From assembly GCA_021604805.1 (NCBI GenBank), contig BQJR01000003.1, positions 124,001 through 188,000 of the forward strand: 64,000 bases of DNA, read 5' to 3'. Each line of letters opens with the position of its first letter. The first letter of the stretch is position 1. Under the pieces are notes generated by a model. That model did no database searches. It was not told where the DNA came from and worked only from the letters and a program-made list of their open reading frames with translations. This DNA comes from Planctomycetota bacterium (GTDB taxonomy: Bacteria > Planctomycetota > B15-G4). The translations under genes were made by a program, and so were the position numbers. This document shows, piece by piece, positions 34,283 through 44,010 of this stretch.

Positions 34283-35298
34283 TCACAAATCGAGATGACA
34301 CCGAACGCTCTGTCCGGCCGACACCTCGCGTTCGACAGGGTCCTCGACCTTGCAGCGATCGAACACCAGCGGGCAGCGCGTGTGGAAGGCGCAGCCCGAC
34401 GGTGGGTTGAGCGGGCTCGGCACGTCGCCCTTGAGCACGATGCGTTCGCGTCGCTCAGTGGGGTCTACGCGCGGCGCGGCGGAGAGTAACGCTTGCGTGT
34501 AAGGGTGCGCAGGCTTCTCGAAGAGCGTGTCGGTGTCGGCGAGTTCCACGATGCGGCCGAGGTACATCACGGCCACGCGGTCGCTGATGTGACGCACCAC
34601 CGAGAGGTCGTGCGCCACGAACAAGTAGGAGAGGCCGAGTTCGTCGCCGAGCTCGCCGAGCAGGTTGATCACTTGCGCTTGGATCGAGACGTCGAGCGCG
34701 GACACGGCTTCGTCGCACACGATGAAGCGCGGTGAGAGTGAGAGCGCGCGCGCGATGCCGATCCGTTGGCGTTGACCGCCGCTGAACTCGTGCGGGTAGC
34801 GGTTCAGGTAGGCGGGATCGAGACGCACGCGTTCGAGCAACTCGCGCACGCGGGCCTCGAGTTCTCTGCGACCGCTGACCAACTTGTGGACCTTGAGCCC
34901 CTCGCCCACGATGTCGGCCACCGACATGCGCGGGTTCAGCGAGGCGTAGGGATCCTGGAAGATGATCTGCATCTCTTTGCGCAGCGTGCGCAACTCGCGC
35001 GGCGACTGCGCGAGCACGTCCTTGCCAGCGAAGCGCACCTCGCCCGCGGTGGGTTCGATGAGCCGCAACAGGCTGCGACCGACCGTGGTCTTGCCGCAAC
35101 CCGACTCGCCCACGAGCCCGAGTGTCTCGCCGGAGCGCACGTCGAAGGACACACCGTCGACGGCTTTCACCTGCGCGACCACGCGCGAGAAGAGGCCCTT
35201 GCGCACGGGGAACCAGGTCTTGAGGTCGCGCACTTCGAGCAGCGTCTCGCCGCGGTGAAGACGCGCCGTGGCGCGCGCGCTGGCAGAACTCGTGGCGC

Positions 35299-35302
<4 letters not shown>
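34283..35302 (-). CDS. Oligopeptide ABC transporter ATPase, OppF/DppF type
   Basis: 339 residues. Walker [17 protein letters not shown]-loop [14 protein letters not shown], signature [15 protein letters not shown], Walker [16 protein letters not shown]-loop [11 protein letters not shown]. The C-terminal OppF extension has the cluster-type Cys set ([15 protein letters not shown] and a final Cys in SVRCHLDL), seen in many OppD/OppF ATPases that bind [4Fe-4S]. Energises peptide uptake with the OppD partner. The frame is open to 35524, but the ATG at 35302 overlaps the OppD stop (ATGA) and marks the correct start. Last gene of the right-hand transporter operon; the inverted repeat follows 4 bp later. 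Confidence 0.95.
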
Positions 35303-36462
<1,160 letters not shown>

Positions 36463-36463
36463 C

Positions 36464-38275
36464 TCAGGCCTCCTTGAGTCGCGGGTCGAGGGCGTCGCGC
36501 ACGGCTTCGCCCACGAGGTTGTAGAGCATCACGGTGACGAAGATCGCCACGCCGGGGAACACCTGGATCCACCAGTACTCGGGGTTGCGGCTCTCGACGA
36601 GCAGCGAGCCCCAGCTCGGCACCGGCAGCTGCACGCCGAAGCCCAGGAACGAGAGCGCCGACTCGGTGAGGATCCCGCTCGCCACCGCAAAGGTGGCCGC
36701 CACCAACACCGGCCCCATCGCGTTCGGCAGCATCTGCCTGAAGATCGTGCGACGACTCGGCACACCCAGCGCCTCGCTCGCCACCACGAACTCTTGATTG
36801 CGCAGGCGGATGAATTCGCCGCGCACCAAGCGCGCCACGCCCGTCCAGCGGAACAAGCCGATCGCGAGCATGATGTTCAGGATGCTCGGCCCCAGGAAGC
36901 TGACCACGATCAGGATCAGGAAGAACACGGGGAAGCACTGGAAGATCTCGATCACGCGACTCAACACACTGTCGACCCAGCCACCGAAGTAGCCGGCGAT
37001 CGATCCGATCAGGATGCCGATCAGCACCAGCAGCACCGTGGACACGAGCCCCACCGACAAGCTGATGCGCGCGCCCCACACCATGCGCGTGAGCATGTCG
37101 CGGCCGAGGCTGTCGGTGCCGAGCATGTGCCGCGTGCCCGCGTTCAGCTCGGCTTCGCCCTCGCGCACGATCACCGGGTTGCCGCGCACGGGGATGCCCG
37201 TGGCGGGGTCCACGCGCGCACTGCCTCCTTCGGTGGTGTAGTAACCTTCGGCGTCCTTCTCGGCAGCCCGAGTCCAGGTGGGCGGACGAAAGGTCTCGGT
37301 CTGGTTCTGCTCCGGCATGCCGTAGGCCAACGGCGGGAACAGCAGCTCGACGGCTTCCGCCTTGCCGTCGCTGAGCGCTTGCTTGAGCGTGGTCGTCTCG
37401 AGCTCGGTGTCGGACACGCCCACGACTGCGGCGAAGAGCGCGGCGGCGATCGGCGGCACGAGCAACACAGCGATGAGCTTCGGGCGACGCGCCGCACGGA
37501 TGCGCGACCGCGATCCACCGAGCCACAGCTTGTCGACGAAGCGCCCCCACAGCGGCAGGCTCGCGAGCACGCACCACAGCGCCATGAAGGCCACCTCGAG
37601 GAGGCCCAGACTCTCGAGCACGGGGTGACTGCGATAGGCCTGCAGCGGAACGCTGCGCCCCGCTTCGGGCTCGGCACCGTACTTGGCAGCGCGCAGGCTG
37701 CTGCGCACCGCGTCGGCGGAGACCTGCAGCGCGGCGGCTTGTGCCTCGAGCGCGGCGGAGTCGGCGGAGACCGCGGCGTTCACGAGCGCGTCGGCGGCCT
37801 CGGCCAGGGTGTCGAGCGTGGCCACGTGTTCGATGGCCAGTTGCCGACGCATCGTGACGAGCCGCAACTCGAGCGAGCGTCGATCCACACCCAGCCAGCC
37901 GCGCAAGTCCTGCGGAGCGTCGGCTTGACGATCGAGCCACGCTTCCAGTTCGCCGTCGCTCAGCGTGCTGCGCTTGGCGTCTTCGGCGGCGCGCCACTCG
38001 GAGAAGCCCAGCTCGCCCTGTCGCGCCTTCGAGATCAGGTCGTTGCTGATCAGCGGCACGAGACGTTGCGCGCTGCGGTACTGGTCGTAGCGCGTGCCCT
38101 CGAACACGAGCGGCAAGTCGTTCGCGAGGAAGGGCGCGAAGACGGCCACGCCGTAGAGCAAGGTAAGCAGGCCCAGGCCGAGCTTGTACGACGTGCGCCG
38201 TCGCAGCTGCCCGAACACGAGGTCCCAGTAGTCCTTGCTCTCGGGTGGGCCCGGGTTGGTGCGCGCGTCAGTCAT
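36464..38275 (-). CDS. Oligopeptide ABC transporter permease, OppC-like, with large N-terminal insertion (603 aa)
   Basis: About twice the usual length. TM1 ([24 protein letters not shown]) is followed by a ~170-residue Ala/Glu/Leu-rich helical region ([20 protein letters not shown], probable coiled coil), two additional hydrophobic segments ([20 protein letters not shown] and [20 protein letters not shown]), a ~100-residue loop with [15 protein letters not shown], and then the normal OppC core from [20 protein letters not shown]. The EAA loop is [19 protein letters not shown] and the end [14 protein letters not shown] is typical. The first TM and the core remain in frame, so the insertion is within one gene. 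The insertion probably builds an extracytoplasmic docking surface. Its start overlaps the OppB-like stop by 8 bp. Confidence 0.88.
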   Translation of the reverse strand: MTDARTNPGPPESKDYWDLVFGQLRRRTSYKLGLGLLTLLYGVAVFAPFLANDLPLVFEGTRYDQYRSAQRLVPLISNDLISKARQGELGFSEWRAAEDAKRSTLSDGELEAWLDRQADAPQDLRGWLGVDRRSLELRLVTMRRQLAIEHVATLDTLAEAADALVNAAVSADSAALEAQAAALQVSADAVRSSLRAAKYGAEPEAGRSVPLQAYRSHPVLESLGLLEVAFMALWCVLASLPLWGRFVDKLWLGGSRSRIRAARRPKLIAVLLVPPIAAALFAAVVGVSDTELETTTLKQALSDGKAEAVELLFPPLAYGMPEQNQTETFRPPTWTRAAEKDAEGYYTTEGGSARVDPATGIPVRGNPVIVREGEAELNAGTRHMLGTDSLGRDMLTRMVWGARISLSVGLVSTVLLVLIGILIGSIAGYFGGWVDSVLSRVIEIFQCFPVFFLILIVVSFLGPSILNIMLAIGLFRWTGVARLVRGEFIRLRNQEFVVASEALGVPSRRTIFRQMLPNAMGPVLVAATFAVASGILTESALSFLGFGVQLPVPSWGSLLVESRNPEYWWIQVFPGVAIFVTVMLYNLVGEAVRDALDPRLKEA

Positions 38276-39278
38276 GCTTGATCCGCGGATCGACGAGCGC
38301 GTAGAGCACGTCGGAGAGCAAGAAGCCGAGCAGTGTCATCACGGCGGAGAACGTGACCGTGGCCATCACCACCGGGTAGTCGCGCACCAGCAAGCCTTCG
38401 AAGGCGTAGAGCCCCATGCCGGGGATGTTGAAGATCGACTCGATCAACACCGACCCGCCCACCAGGATCGGCAACAGCGACGCGAAGATCGTGATCACCG
38501 GGATCAGTGAGTTGCGCAGCGCGTGCTTGTAGATCACGGCGCGCTTCGACAGCCCCTTGGCGGTGGCGGTGCGCACGTAGTCCTGGCGCAGCGTCTCGAG
38601 CATGCCGGCGCGCATCTGACGCGAGAGGTAGGCCACGCCGCCGTAGGTCATGGTGGCGATGGGCAACACGCAGTGCCACGCGATGTCGACGAACTTGCCC
38701 CAGGCGCTGAAGTCGGCGGCGTCTTTACCTTGCAGGCCGATCACGGGGAACCAGTCGAAGCCCGTGGCGCCGAAGGCCAGGATCAACATCAGGCCGACCC
38801 AGAAGGTGGGCAGCGAGTAGAGCAGGAACACGAAGGCCGTGCTGAGCTTGTCGGCCAGGCTGCCGCGTCGCACGGCAGAGAAGACGCCCAGCGGGATGGC
38901 GATCAGATAACTCAGCAGCGAGCTGAGCAACGCCAGCGGCACGGTGATGCGCAGCCGTCGAAGCAGCTCTTCGCTCACCGATTGCGACGGGTCGTGGAAC
39001 TCAACGCCGAAGTCGAGCGTGGCCAGGTTGCCGAGCCACGCGAAGTACTGCACGTGCAGCGGGTCGTCGAGGTGGAAGCGCTCGCGGAACTTGTCGTAGG
39101 CGCTCTGCGTGTCCGACTGACCGGCGCTGGCCGGCGCAGAGCCGCTCGACATGTCGCCCGCCGAGGCGAGCGCCGCGGGATCCCCCGGCGCGAGCTGCAT
39201 CACCAGGAACACGAGCAGCGTGATGCCGATCATCGTCGGCACCATCAGCAGCAGTCGCCTCAGGATGAACAGTGCCAA
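38268..39278 (-). CDS. Oligopeptide ABC transporter permease, OppB/DppB type
   Basis: 336 residues, TTG start. TM1 LLMVPTMIGITLLVFLVMQL leads into the conserved APGDPAALA segment, then a ~60-residue Ser/Ala/Gly-rich periplasmic loop and the core TMs (LALLSSLLSYLIAIPLGVFS, LLYSLPTFWVGLMLILAFGA). EAA loop TATAKGLSKRAVIYKHALRNSLIPV and IFNIPGMGLYAFEG plus the terminal LVDPRIKHD are typical. 83 bp downstream of the binding protein gene; overlaps the large OppC-like gene by 8 bp, so the two permeases are translated together. Confidence 0.94.
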   Translation of the reverse strand: MALFILRRLLLMVPTMIGITLLVFLVMQLAPGDPAALASAGDMSSGSAPASAGQSDTQSAYDKFRERFHLDDPLHVQYFAWLGNLATLDFGVEFHDPSQSVSEELLRRLRITVPLALLSSLLSYLIAIPLGVFSAVRRGSLADKLSTAFVFLLYSLPTFWVGLMLILAFGATGFDWFPVIGLQGKDAADFSAWGKFVDIAWHCVLPIATMTYGGVAYLSRQMRAGMLETLRQDYVRTATAKGLSKRAVIYKHALRNSLIPVITIFASLLPILVGGSVLIESIFNIPGMGLYAFEGLLVRDYPVVMATVTFSAVMTLLGFLLSDVLYALVDPRIKHD

Positions 39279-39361
39279 GCGTTCGGGTCTCTCGCTCCGG
39301 ATGTGCGGGCCGGCGACGCGCCCGCGCGCGTCGCTCGGAAGATCATGTCACGCGACGGGAC

Positions 39362-41383
39362 TCAGCGCAGCGGTCGCGTGCCCGGAGTTCCTTCGGCGTA
39401 GTACAGGTCGCGCAACCGGAAGCCCGGCTCGAACTTGTAGATCTTCACGCCGTGCAGCTTCTTGTTGATCGCGAGCTTGCGCGGCACCGTCCAACCGAAG
39501 AGGTAAGGCTGCTGACTGTGGATGCGCTCGTGAAGCTGCCTCCAGATCACGTAGCGCTTGGCGGGGTCGAGCTCGCGGCGCCCGGCGTCGATGAGGCGAT
39601 CGACCTCCGGGTCGTTGAGACCGGCATGATTGCTCGAGCGCGTGTCGATGCCGCTCTCGCTGCCGTGCCAGATCTGCTTCGGGTCGCTCTCGGGGTCGGG
39701 GATCGTCCAGGCCATGTTCACGGCGTCGAAGTCCCGGTCGAGCAGGTGCTCGAGCATCGTGGCCCACTCGTAGCCCTGGATCTTGACCTGGATGCCGACC
39801 TGCTTGTAGGCCTCTTGCATGGCCTGCAGGAACTTCTCACTGGCCTTGTTCCCCGAGGGCATCAGCACCTCGAGCACGAAGTCCTCGCCATCCTTGTCGA
39901 TGATGCCGTTGCCGTTGCGGTCGTACCAACCGGCTTCGGAGAGCAGGTCTTCGGCCATCTCCACGTCGTACTCGATGTTCTCGACGCTGTGGTTGTAGCC
40001 GGGCCCGAACCAGAAGGTCGACGCGGTGGACCACAGCGCGAGGCCCTCGTAGTTCGTCTCGATCCAACCGCGCACGTCGAAGGCATGTGCCAGCGCCTGA
40101 CGAACCCGCAGGTCTTTGAACTTGGTGCGGCGCAAGTTCCAGCTCGTGTAACCGAGGTTCCCGACGTACGCGAGCACCTTGTAGTAGTTGCGCAGGAACA
40201 ACTCGGTGCGCGTGACCTCGCCCACGAAGTCTTCGGTCTTCACGCGCGTGAAGATGTCGATCTCTTCGTTGAGCAGGGCTTGCAGCGCGGAGTCGTCGTT
40301 GTCGATGAAGCGCCAGCGCAGCGTGTCGAGGTAACCGGCTTCGGCGGGGTCTTTCTTCCAGTAGTCGGCGAAGCGTTGCGCCTCGAGGTACTGACCGGTT
40401 TCCCACTTGGTCACGCGGTACGGGCCGAGTCCGACCCAGGCCTTGTTGGCCGGGTGGTCGTTCACGAACTCGCCTTGACGTTGAGCATCGGCTGCGGCGT
40501 CGTGCTCGGCGTTGTCGGCGTCGGCGAGGTTGTAGAGGTGGCTCGGCAGGATGCAGAAGTCGAGCCCGAAGGAAGCCTTGGTGCCGAAGTACTGCTCGTC
40601 GCGGAAGAAGCGCACCGTGTGCGCATCGAGCTGCTCGGTGCTGACGTCGCCGTACTTGTAGCGCTTCTCGTCGCAGTCCACGTGCGGGTTGCCGAAGAGG
40701 TCCATGCTGAAGGCCACGTCGCCCGCATCGAAGGGATGACCGTCGTGCCAGCTGACGTCGTCGCGAAGCGCGAAGGTCCACACTGTGCCGCGTTCCACGC
40801 GCGCCACGTCGTCGGCCGACACACGCGTGGGTTCCATCTCGTGCTGCGGGCTGCCCGACTCCACCAGGAAGCCGGCGTCGCCCTCCTCAGTGATGCGGCC
40901 CCAGACACGCGAGCCGTCGTTCAGGAACAGCGAGTCTTCGACCCAGGACTCGCGGGCGAGATCGTTCTCGTGCTCCCAAGTGATCGGGCTGAACTGAACC
41001 AGCGCCGCGTGCGTCTCGAAGAGCACCTGCCGCACGGTGGCGGAGTTGCCGATCATGAAGTTGAGATCCGGCGGCTCACTCGCGATGTGCAGGATCGCGC
41101 GCCCACCCAGCGCCGGGCTCACCTTGCCCTCAGGGTTGGCCGCATCCACCGGCGGATCGCCGGGCCCGGCCAGATCGTGCTCCTTGAGCCCCGCAGCGGC
41201 CATCTCAGGTGTGAGCGTCAGGTCGCCAGCCAGCGCAGCGACAGCAGCAGGCGCCGCTGCATGGGCGGCGGCAGACTCTGCGGCCACAGGCTCACTTGTG
41301 GGTGAACAAGCAACCAAGAGCGGGCCGCTCGAGCTCAGGAACACGGTGGCGACCCACACGGGGGTCAGGGCAAATCGGAGCAT
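39362..41383 (-). CDS. Peptide ABC transporter substrate-binding lipoprotein (SBP family 5) with inserted SH3-like domain
   Basis: 673 residues from ATG 41383, with lipobox LLVAC at Cys26 and a GAGGA 8 nt upstream of the start. The frame is open to a TTG at 41485, but that TTG is part of the -35 hexamer. Family 5 features: AILHIASEPPDLNFM, TFALRDDVSWHDGHPFDAGD, FRLRDLYYAE at the end. Residues about 149-201 interrupt the normal run from ARESW to TVWTF with LNDGSRVWGRITEEGDAGF and EPTRVSADDVARVERG, a small beta module otherwise met at the N-termini of planctomycete secreted proteins. The protein delivers peptides to the permeases that follow. First gene of the complete right-hand operon. Confidence 0.92.
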   Translation of the reverse strand: MLRFALTPVWVATVFLSSSGPLLVACSPTSEPVAAESAAAHAAAPAAVAALAGDLTLTPEMAAAGLKEHDLAGPGDPPVDAANPEGKVSPALGGRAILHIASEPPDLNFMIGNSATVRQVLFETHAALVQFSPITWEHENDLARESWVEDSLFLNDGSRVWGRITEEGDAGFLVESGSPQHEMEPTRVSADDVARVERGTVWTFALRDDVSWHDGHPFDAGDVAFSMDLFGNPHVDCDEKRYKYGDVSTEQLDAHTVRFFRDEQYFGTKASFGLDFCILPSHLYNLADADNAEHDAAADAQRQGEFVNDHPANKAWVGLGPYRVTKWETGQYLEAQRFADYWKKDPAEAGYLDTLRWRFIDNDDSALQALLNEEIDIFTRVKTEDFVGEVTRTELFLRNYYKVLAYVGNLGYTSWNLRRTKFKDLRVRQALAHAFDVRGWIETNYEGLALWSTASTFWFGPGYNHSVENIEYDVEMAEDLLSEAGWYDRNGNGIIDKDGEDFVLEVLMPSGNKASEKFLQAMQEAYKQVGIQVKIQGYEWATMLEHLLDRDFDAVNMAWTIPDPESDPKQIWHGSESGIDTRSSNHAGLNDPEVDRLIDAGRRELDPAKRYVIWRQLHERIHSQQPYLFGWTVPRKLAINKKLHGVKIYKFEPGFRLRDLYYAEGTPGTRPLR

Positions 41384-41456
41384 GGAGTCCTCGCATCGAA
41401 GCGGGCGGGAGCGCAGAGAATCAGGGCCACTGCGCGCGCCCAAGGCCGAGCGTGGC

Positions 41457-41485
41457 AGCTTAGGTGTCGCCTCTCGGGGAGTCAA
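41457..41485 (-). promoter_or_regulatory. Promoter of the right-hand peptide-transporter operon
   Basis: On the minus strand TTGACT (41485-41480), 17 bp, TAAGCT (41462-41457), giving a leader of about 65 nt before the ATG at 41383. This is the best -35 match in the window (5 of 6 to TTGACA) with optimal spacing. Confidence 0.65.
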
Positions 41486-41545
41486 CTGGAGCTGATAGCT
41501 AAGCCCTTGTAACCAAGAAACTTGCGGCGCGTTGAGGGCGGCACG

Positions 41546-42112
41546 TCAGCCCCCGAGGACACCGTTCGCCAGCTGCCGCAGACCGCCCAGTGTGTGCTCG
41601 CGTGGCACGGCCGCGAGCCCGATCATGACCAGACCTTCCACGAGGTGACGCGTGCGGTTGCGATCGATGGTGAAGGGTAGGGCGGCGCGCATGAGTCGGG
41701 TGAGCCCCAGGAAGCACAGCGCGAAGACCGGGAGGGCCACGTAGAGGATCATGGTGGCGGAAAGCGTGGCGTGGGCGATGGCTTGGTCTTCGGTGAGACC
41801 GCGCTCGCGTTTCTCCACGGCGCCGCTGTCGGCACGACGCGCGAGCAGGGTCGCCACGCCGAGCAGCCCGCCGAAGGCCGCGAGGGTCACACCCAGCACG
41901 TCGGGGAGGAAGAAGGGGCCGTCGTCGAGCAGCTGGAAGCGCAGGGCGAGCAGGCCCACCGCCCCCACCGGCCCTGCCAGAGCGCCGCCGGCGAGCACCA
42001 TGAGGCGTCGCCAGGAGGGTTGGTTCCCGGGGCCGCTCGAACCGTGCAGCACCGCCTTCAGCGAGAGCAGCATGGCCGTCACGGCCAGCACTCGGTCGAC
42101 GAGACCTTCCAT
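41546..42112 (-). CDS. Integral membrane protein, 188 aa, unrecognised
   Basis: Five hydrophobic segments: VLAVTAMLLSLKAVL, LMVLAGGALAGPVGAVGLLAL, VLGVTLAAFGGLLGVATLL, LSATMILYVALPVFALCFLGL and VEGLVMIGLAAVP. The loop after TM3 carries ARRADSGAVEKRERGLTEDQ, probably cytoplasmic. No motif of a known transporter or enzyme is visible; I do not recognise the family. It follows ridA by 12 bp and is probably the last gene of a LOG-coaD-ridA-membrane protein operon. Codon use matches neighbours. Confidence 0.65.
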   Translation of the reverse strand: MEGLVDRVLAVTAMLLSLKAVLHGSSGPGNQPSWRRLMVLAGGALAGPVGAVGLLALRFQLLDDGPFFLPDVLGVTLAAFGGLLGVATLLARRADSGAVEKRERGLTEDQAIAHATLSATMILYVALPVFALCFLGLTRLMRAALPFTIDRNRTRHLVEGLVMIGLAAVPREHTLGGLRQLANGVLGG

Positions 42113-42124
42113 GATCAGGCGCTC

Positions 42125-42511
42125 TCAGGGCCGCGCGGCGACGGCGTCGATCTCGAAGCGCGCCCCTTTGGGCAGCTGCGACACGGCCACCGTGGAGCGC
42201 GCGGGCCGCGCCTCACCGAAGGCCTCGGCGTAGAGCGCGTTCACGGCGGCGAAGTCCGCCATGTCGAGCAGGAACACGGTGGTCTTCACCACGCGCTGCA
42301 TGCCCGAGCCGGCCTCGCGCAACACGGCCTCGAGGTTGCTCAACGCTTGCCGCGCCTCAGCCTCCACGCCGCCGCTCACCAACTCACCCGTTTCGGGCGT
42401 CATGCCGATCTGCCCCGACGTGAACACCGTGTCGCCGTGCACGATCGCCTGGCTGTAGGGACCGATCGCCGCAGGTGCGCCGGTGGTCGCGATGACTTCG
42501 AGACGACTCAT
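42125..42511 (-). CDS. ridA: RidA family reactive-intermediate deaminase
   Basis: 128 residues, the normal size of the YjgF/YER057c/UK114 family, which hydrolyses enamine/imine intermediates made by PLP enzymes and forms homotrimers. GPYSQAIVHGDTVFTSGQIG is the N-terminal signature, and PARSTVAVSQLPKGARFEIDAVA carries the catalytic Arg and the family's C-terminal strand. The start overlaps coaD... strictly, ridA begins within the coaD stop by an ATGA overlap on the minus strand, so it is translationally coupled to coaD. Confidence 0.95.
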   Translation of the reverse strand: MSRLEVIATTGAPAAIGPYSQAIVHGDTVFTSGQIGMTPETGELVSGGVEAEARQALSNLEAVLREAGSGMQRVVKTTVFLLDMADFAAVNALYAEAFGEARPARSTVAVSQLPKGARFEIDAVAARP

Positions 42512-42990
42512 GCCGAGTCTCCAGGTGGTGTGTCGTTGAGGAAGCGTGCGACCGCGGCCGGCACGAAGAGTTCGATGTCGCCGCCGCTGCGCTGCACCTC
42601 GCGCACCAAGCGCGAGGACACGTGCGCGATGGCAGGATCCGACGCCAAGAACACCGTGTCGATCTCAGGATCGAGACGCGCGTTCGCGCGCGCCATGTGC
42701 AACTCGCCGGGCAGGTCTTCGGGCCCGCGCAGACCGCGCAACAACACACTCGCACCGGCCGCGCGCGCCGCGTCGACAGCCAGCCCGTCGAAGGCCAACA
42801 CCGTGTGACCGGGCAACAGCTCGCGCAGCAGTTCGACGCGCTGCTCCACCGCGATCCAGCCGCGCTTGTCGGCGTTGTGGCCCACGCCGATCACGAGCGC
42901 GTCGACCAGCGCGGCCGCGCGCCGCACGAGATCCACGTGCCCGAGCGTGGGTGGGTCGAAGGAGCCGGCGAAGAATCCCGTGCGTGTCAT
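42508..42990 (-). CDS. coaD: Phosphopantetheine adenylyltransferase (CoA biosynthesis)
   Basis: 160 residues, standard length. Transfers AMP from ATP to 4'-phosphopantetheine, the penultimate step of CoA synthesis. Nucleotidyltransferase signature FAGSFDPPTLGHVDLVRRA (T/HxGH motif), then LLRGLRGPEDLPGELHMARA and the VSSRLVREVQRSGGDI segment corresponding to the ISSxxxKE motif. Cytosolic hexamer in other bacteria. It starts 19 bp after the LOG-family stop. Confidence 0.96.
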   Translation of the reverse strand: MTRTGFFAGSFDPPTLGHVDLVRRAAALVDALVIGVGHNADKRGWIAVEQRVELLRELLPGHTVLAFDGLAVDAARAAGASVLLRGLRGPEDLPGELHMARANARLDPEIDTVFLASDPAIAHVSSRLVREVQRSGGDIELFVPAAVARFLNDTPPGDSA

Positions 42991-43009
42991 CGTGATCTGC
43001 TCCGTGCGT

Positions 43010-43906
43010 TCACTTGCGTTCGAGCAACACGCTCTGGGCGCGCAGTCGACGCGTCAATCCGAAGCGATGGAAGGCCGATTCGAGGATCGCGGTCATGGCT
43101 TCGTCGGGGTCGTCGGTGAAGAGCAAGCTGTCGACATCTTCGCGATCGATGGTGCCCTCCGGAACCATGCGCTCGAGCATGAACTGGCGCATGGGTTCCC
43201 AGTACTCCGTGCCCATGACCACCACCGGGAAGCGCTTGATCTTGCCGGTCTGCACCAAAGTGACGGTCTCGAAGATCTCGTCGAGCGTGCCGAAGCCGCC
43301 GGGCAAGACCACGAAGGCGTAGCTGTACTTGACCAGCATCACCTTGCGCAGGAAGAAGTAATTGAACTCGACGAACTTGTCGAGGAAAGGGTTCGGCTGC
43401 TGCTCGTGCGGGAGCTTGATGTTGCAACCCACCGAGGGCGCGCCGACGTCGCGCGCGCCGCGGTTGGCGGCTTCCATGATGCCGGGGCCGCCGCCGGTCA
43501 TCACGGTGAAGCCCGCGCGGCCGAGCCGTCGCCCCATCTCGCGCGCGAGTTCATAAGAGGGGTGGTCGTCGGGGAAGCGCGCCGAGCCGAACACGGTGAC
43601 GGCCGGGTCGAGGAAGTGCAGCGCGCGGAAGCCGCGCACTGTTTCCGCGAAGATCTTGCAAGCGCGACGGAACTCGGTCCAACGACTGCCCGGGCCGGCG
43701 AGCAGCGTGGCTTCTTCGGGCGAGCGCGTGGCCTTGCCCCACTCGTCGGCGTCGGCGTCGGCCTCGGCCCCGGCGGGCTCGGGGGACTTCGTGGGAGCGG
43801 GCGACGGCCCCGGCGCAGACTTTGCGGGCGCGGGCTTTGCGGACTCGGGCTTTGCGGACTCGGGCTTCGCGGGCGCCTCGGGTTCGGGAGTGTCGTCGTC
43901 GCGCAT
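43010..43906 (-). CDS. LOG family protein (TIGR00730-type, nucleoside monophosphate phosphoribohydrolase-like)
   Basis: 298 residues from ATG 43906. The Rossmann domain has VTVFGSARFPDDHPSYE, the motif GGGPGIMEAANRGA and PGGFGTLDEIFE, diagnostic of LOG/YgdH-type proteins, which cleave nucleoside 5'-monophosphates to base and ribose 5-phosphate and include cytokinin-activating enzymes and PpnN. The first ~60 residues are an unusual low-complexity tail with KPESAKPESAKPAPAK repeats and a DADADEWGK block, likely disordered. The alternative start at 43939 adds 11 residues. It heads the minus-strand operon with coaD and ridA and diverges from comEC. Confidence 0.9.
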   Translation of the reverse strand: MRDDDTPEPEAPAKPESAKPESAKPAPAKSAPGPSPAPTKSPEPAGAEADADADEWGKATRSPEEATLLAGPGSRWTEFRRACKIFAETVRGFRALHFLDPAVTVFGSARFPDDHPSYELAREMGRRLGRAGFTVMTGGGPGIMEAANRGARDVGAPSVGCNIKLPHEQQPNPFLDKFVEFNYFFLRKVMLVKYSYAFVVLPGGFGTLDEIFETVTLVQTGKIKRFPVVVMGTEYWEPMRQFMLERMVPEGTIDREDVDSLLFTDDPDEAMTAILESAFHRFGLTRRLRAQSVLLERK

Positions 43907-44010
43907 CGTTCGGTCCGGGAGGAACGCACAGGTTAGCAATCACGCGACGCGCGGCGGCGAGCGTCGTGACCGCGGGGTAACGCTGGGTCGACGGCGCCGT
44001 CAACGCGGAC

